Assembly (NCBI GenBank): GCA_046590205.1
Contig: JBKJTT010000084.1
Span: 1-6,379 of the forward strand
Reading direction: 5' to 3'
From: DATDEW01 sp046590205
Lineage (GTDB): Bacteria > Bacteroidota > Ignavibacteria > Palsa-1295
DNA length: 6,379 bases
The first letter of the stretch is position 1. Every line of letters begins with the position of its first letter. Shown here one piece after another: positions 4,291-6,379 of this stretch. Both the position numbers and the translations under genes were made by a program. The notes under the pieces are model-generated. The model worked only from the letters and a program-made list of their open reading frames with translations, did no database searches and was not told the DNA's origin.

Positions 4291-6318
4291 ATGAAGAAGC
4301 AGATAGAAGCCCGCATCGAAGAACTCCGTAACGCGATACGTGATTACGATTATCGTTATTATGTACTCGCAGAACCTGCTGTAAGTGATAAGGAGTATGA
4401 CATACTCTATAAAGAGCTTGAGAAGCTTGAAGTGGAGAATCCGAAACTGATCACGAATGATTCGCCAACGCAGCGTGTATCAGGTGAACCTACCAAACTT
4501 TTTCCTCCCGCCGAGCATCGTATCCCAATGTTGTCGCTTGCAAATACCTATAATCAAGAAGAAGTAAAAGATTTTGAAGAGCGTATTCATAAACTTTTGG
4601 GAAGGGAGCCGAAGGAAGGATATACGTGTGAGTTAAAGTTTGATGGTGTTTCAATGAGTTTGAGCTACGACAATGGCAAACTTATTCGTGGTGCAACGCG
4701 AGGAGACGGAGTAACAGGCGATGATGTAACGGCAAACGTAAGAACTATAAAGGCAATACCTCTTCGTATTCAGGATGTCGGTGAGATAGGAAAGAAAAAG
4801 TTTGAAGTTCGCGGTGAAGTATATATTCCTATCGAAGGATTTCGCAAGATGAACCGTGAGCGGGAAGAGATAGGCGAAGATACATTCGCTAATCCCCGCA
4901 ACACTGCCGCAGGGACGATCAAGACTCTCGATACTGCCGAAGTAGCCAAAAGACCGCTAACCTTTACCGCCTATCTTCTAAACTTTGAAGATGAAGCAGG
5001 TATTGATCTTCCTACGCAATCATCGCGTCTTGACCTACTTCGTAAGATGGGATTCCCGGTTTCTGAGCATACTAAGGTAGTTAAGAGTATTGATGAGATC
5101 ATGGAATTCGCGATGAACTGGCAAGAGCGTCGCGAAGAATTACCATACGAAATTGATGGCGCAGTAATCAAGGTCAATTCACTTAACGACCAAGAAGAAC
5201 TTGGACAAGTTGCAAAGTCGCCACGTTGGGCAATAGCATATAAGTTTGAAGCACGTCAGGCATTCACGGTTCTCAATCATATTACGCTTCAAGTAGGTAG
5301 GATGGGGACGATTACCCCAGTAGCTGAACTTGAACCTGTTCAACTTACTGGGATAACAATCCGCAGAGCTACACTCCATAACGCAGATGAGATTGAGCGC
5401 AAGGATATACGTATTGGCGATACCGTTATAATTGAGCGAGGTGGGGATGTTATTCCAAAGGTAGCAGGAGTTGTTTTAGAAAAACGGACAAAGAACGTTA
5501 AAAAGTATTATTACCCAACCTCATGTCCTGCATGTAACTCTGTGCTTGTGCGTCCGGAAGGCGAGGTTAACTGGTATTGTGAGAATCCCGAATGTCCACC
5601 ACAGGTCGTTGCTCGTATTGCATATTTTGCTTCGCGGGGGGCGATGGACATTGTCGGTCTTGGTGAACAATCAGTTGAGCTTTTTGTCTCGGAGGGGTTA
5701 CTTCATTCGATTGCAGATATATATACACTCACTGATAAGCAAGACTCTCTTTTGGCTCTCGAACGAATGGGCAAGAAGAAGATGGATAACTTGCTCGAAG
5801 GAATTGAAAAAAGTAAAGCTCAATCTGCCGAGAGGCTTCTTCATGCTATAGGAATTCGTCATGTAGGGACAGGTATTGCGAAGTTGTTAATAAAAGGATT
5901 TGGTTCTATTGATGCATTAAGTCAAGCATCAATGGAAGAGATTGATAACGTTGATGGTATCGGACCCGAAATTGCACAAAGCGTATACGATTATTTTCAA
6001 AACCCAAAGTTTGAAGCGGTACTTTCAAGATTAAGAGCATCAGGGTTAGCATTTGGTGAATCGGGTCAGAAGAAGGTTGTAAAGGATTCAGCGTTCTTTG
6101 CAGGAAAAACATTTGTTCTTACCGGCACACTTGCGACGATGACGCGAGATGAAGCAAAAGATGAGATAGAGTTGCGGGGCGGAAAAGTTACCGGCTCAGT
6201 GAGCAAGAAGACAGATTATGTTGTTGCAGGTACAGAAGCAGGTACAAAACTTGAGAAAGCTCAAGAACTCGGGATTCGCGTATTAGACGAAGATCAATTT
6301 AAAGCAGAACTTACATGA
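4291..6318 (+). CDS. ligA: NAD+-dependent DNA ligase LigA
   Basis: LigA seals nicks in duplex DNA with NAD+ as adenylate donor, joining Okazaki fragments and finishing repair. The 675 residues are full length (E. coli 671) and all domains are present in order. The Ia NMN-binding region has DYDYRYYVL (18-26) and SDKEYDILY (32-40). The adenylation domain has ELKFDG with catalytic Lys116, TRGDG (136-140), VRGEVYIP with Glu176, NPRNTAAG (201-208), EIDGAVIKV with Lys294, and RWAIAYKF with Lys318. The OB fold begins near LQVGRMGTITPVAELEPV (333-350). The zinc finger uses Cys412, Cys415, Cys430 and Cys435 (C-x2-C-x14-C-x4-C). Helix-hairpin-helix repeats lie at about 450-570 (IGIRHVGTGIAK, VDGIGPEIA), and a BRCT domain fills about 600-675. 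No key residue is missing. It follows the RodZ-like gene by 48 nt, and its TGA overlaps the next gene's ATG. No Shine-Dalgarno is visible. Confidence 0.98.
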   Translation: MKKQIEARIEELRNAIRDYDYRYYVLAEPAVSDKEYDILYKELEKLEVENPKLITNDSPTQRVSGEPTKLFPPAEHRIPMLSLANTYNQEEVKDFEERIHKLLGREPKEGYTCELKFDGVSMSLSYDNGKLIRGATRGDGVTGDDVTANVRTIKAIPLRIQDVGEIGKKKFEVRGEVYIPIEGFRKMNREREEIGEDTFANPRNTAAGTIKTLDTAEVAKRPLTFTAYLLNFEDEAGIDLPTQSSRLDLLRKMGFPVSEHTKVVKSIDEIMEFAMNWQERREELPYEIDGAVIKVNSLNDQEELGQVAKSPRWAIAYKFEARQAFTVLNHITLQVGRMGTITPVAELEPVQLTGITIRRATLHNADEIERKDIRIGDTVIIERGGDVIPKVAGVVLEKRTKNVKKYYYPTSCPACNSVLVRPEGEVNWYCENPECPPQVVARIAYFASRGAMDIVGLGEQSVELFVSEGLLHSIADIYTLTDKQDSLLALERMGKKKMDNLLEGIEKSKAQSAERLLHAIGIRHVGTGIAKLLIKGFGSIDALSQASMEEIDNVDGIGPEIAQSVYDYFQNPKFEAVLSRLRASGLAFGESGQKKVVKDSAFFAGKTFVLTGTLATMTRDEAKDEIELRGGKVTGSVSKKTDYVVAGTEAGTKLEKAQELGIRVLDEDQFKAELT

Positions 6319-6379
6319 TACCATCACGTCCGCTCTTTCTCGGCGATATCATCAATGAAACATTCAAGATGAGTTGGAA
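6315..6379 (+). CDS. Start of a probable membrane protein, cut by the window
   Basis: Only 21 codons are visible, starting at an ATG that overlaps the ligA TGA as ATGA, so translational coupling to ligA is likely. The peptide begins MIPS and continues RPLFLGDIINETFKMSW. This resembles the opening of integral membrane proteins annotated as 'glycerophosphoryl diester phosphodiesterase membrane domain' or similar, which often begin RP...GEILD-TF-LYR before the first membrane helix. That is recall from a short motif, so the family is a guess. The reading frame itself is supported by the overlap and by having no stop before the window ends. Confidence 0.55.
   Translation, partial: MIPSRPLFLGDIINETFKMSW

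Overview
The window is a compact stretch of bacterial chromosome with mostly housekeeping genes. It holds two divergent gene clusters that face away from a 113-bp intergenic region (2846-2958). Several things suggest the Bacteroidota/Chlorobiota (FCB) group, possibly an Ignavibacteria- or Kapabacteria-like lineage: ordinary mid-range GC (judged by eye, not computed), an almost complete lack of Shine-Dalgarno sequences, a Bacteroidota-like -7 box before ligA, a one-domain GlmU, and a small secreted protein next to a LytR_C membrane protein. This placement is an inference and no species is claimed.

Leftward cluster (minus strand, 2845 down to 1): panC (pantothenate synthetase), panD (aspartate decarboxylase, ATGA overlap with panC), a GlmU-type uridylyltransferase without the acetyltransferase half (9 nt after panD, TTG start, same frame), a 159-residue secreted protein of unknown function, and the first 99 codons of a LytR_C-domain membrane protein that runs off the left edge. 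Gaps of -4, 9, 33 and 17 nt suggest one transcript. PanD makes beta-alanine and PanC joins it to pantoate, so the first two genes are consecutive steps towards coenzyme A. The next gene feeds UDP-sugar and cell-wall precursor synthesis, and the last two encode envelope proteins.

Rightward cluster (plus strand, 2959 to the right edge): a RodZ-like membrane protein (cytoplasmic HTH, one membrane helix, external beta domain), ligA (complete NAD+-dependent DNA ligase), and the first 21 codons of a probable membrane protein that overlaps the ligA stop by ATGA.

The central intergenic region carries the only clear Shine-Dalgarno in the window (for panC), a perfect 6-bp inverted repeat beside it, and a promoter-like pair of boxes whose predicted transcript would start almost at the rodZ GTG codon. 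No RNA genes, CRISPR arrays, mobile elements or convincing terminators were seen, and no gene-free stretch exceeds 300 bases. I found no sign of a new multi-gene system. The points worth a second look are the one-domain GlmU, its in-frame position behind panD, the 11-residue-periodic helix in the RodZ-like protein, the unknown secreted protein, and the near-leaderless starts.
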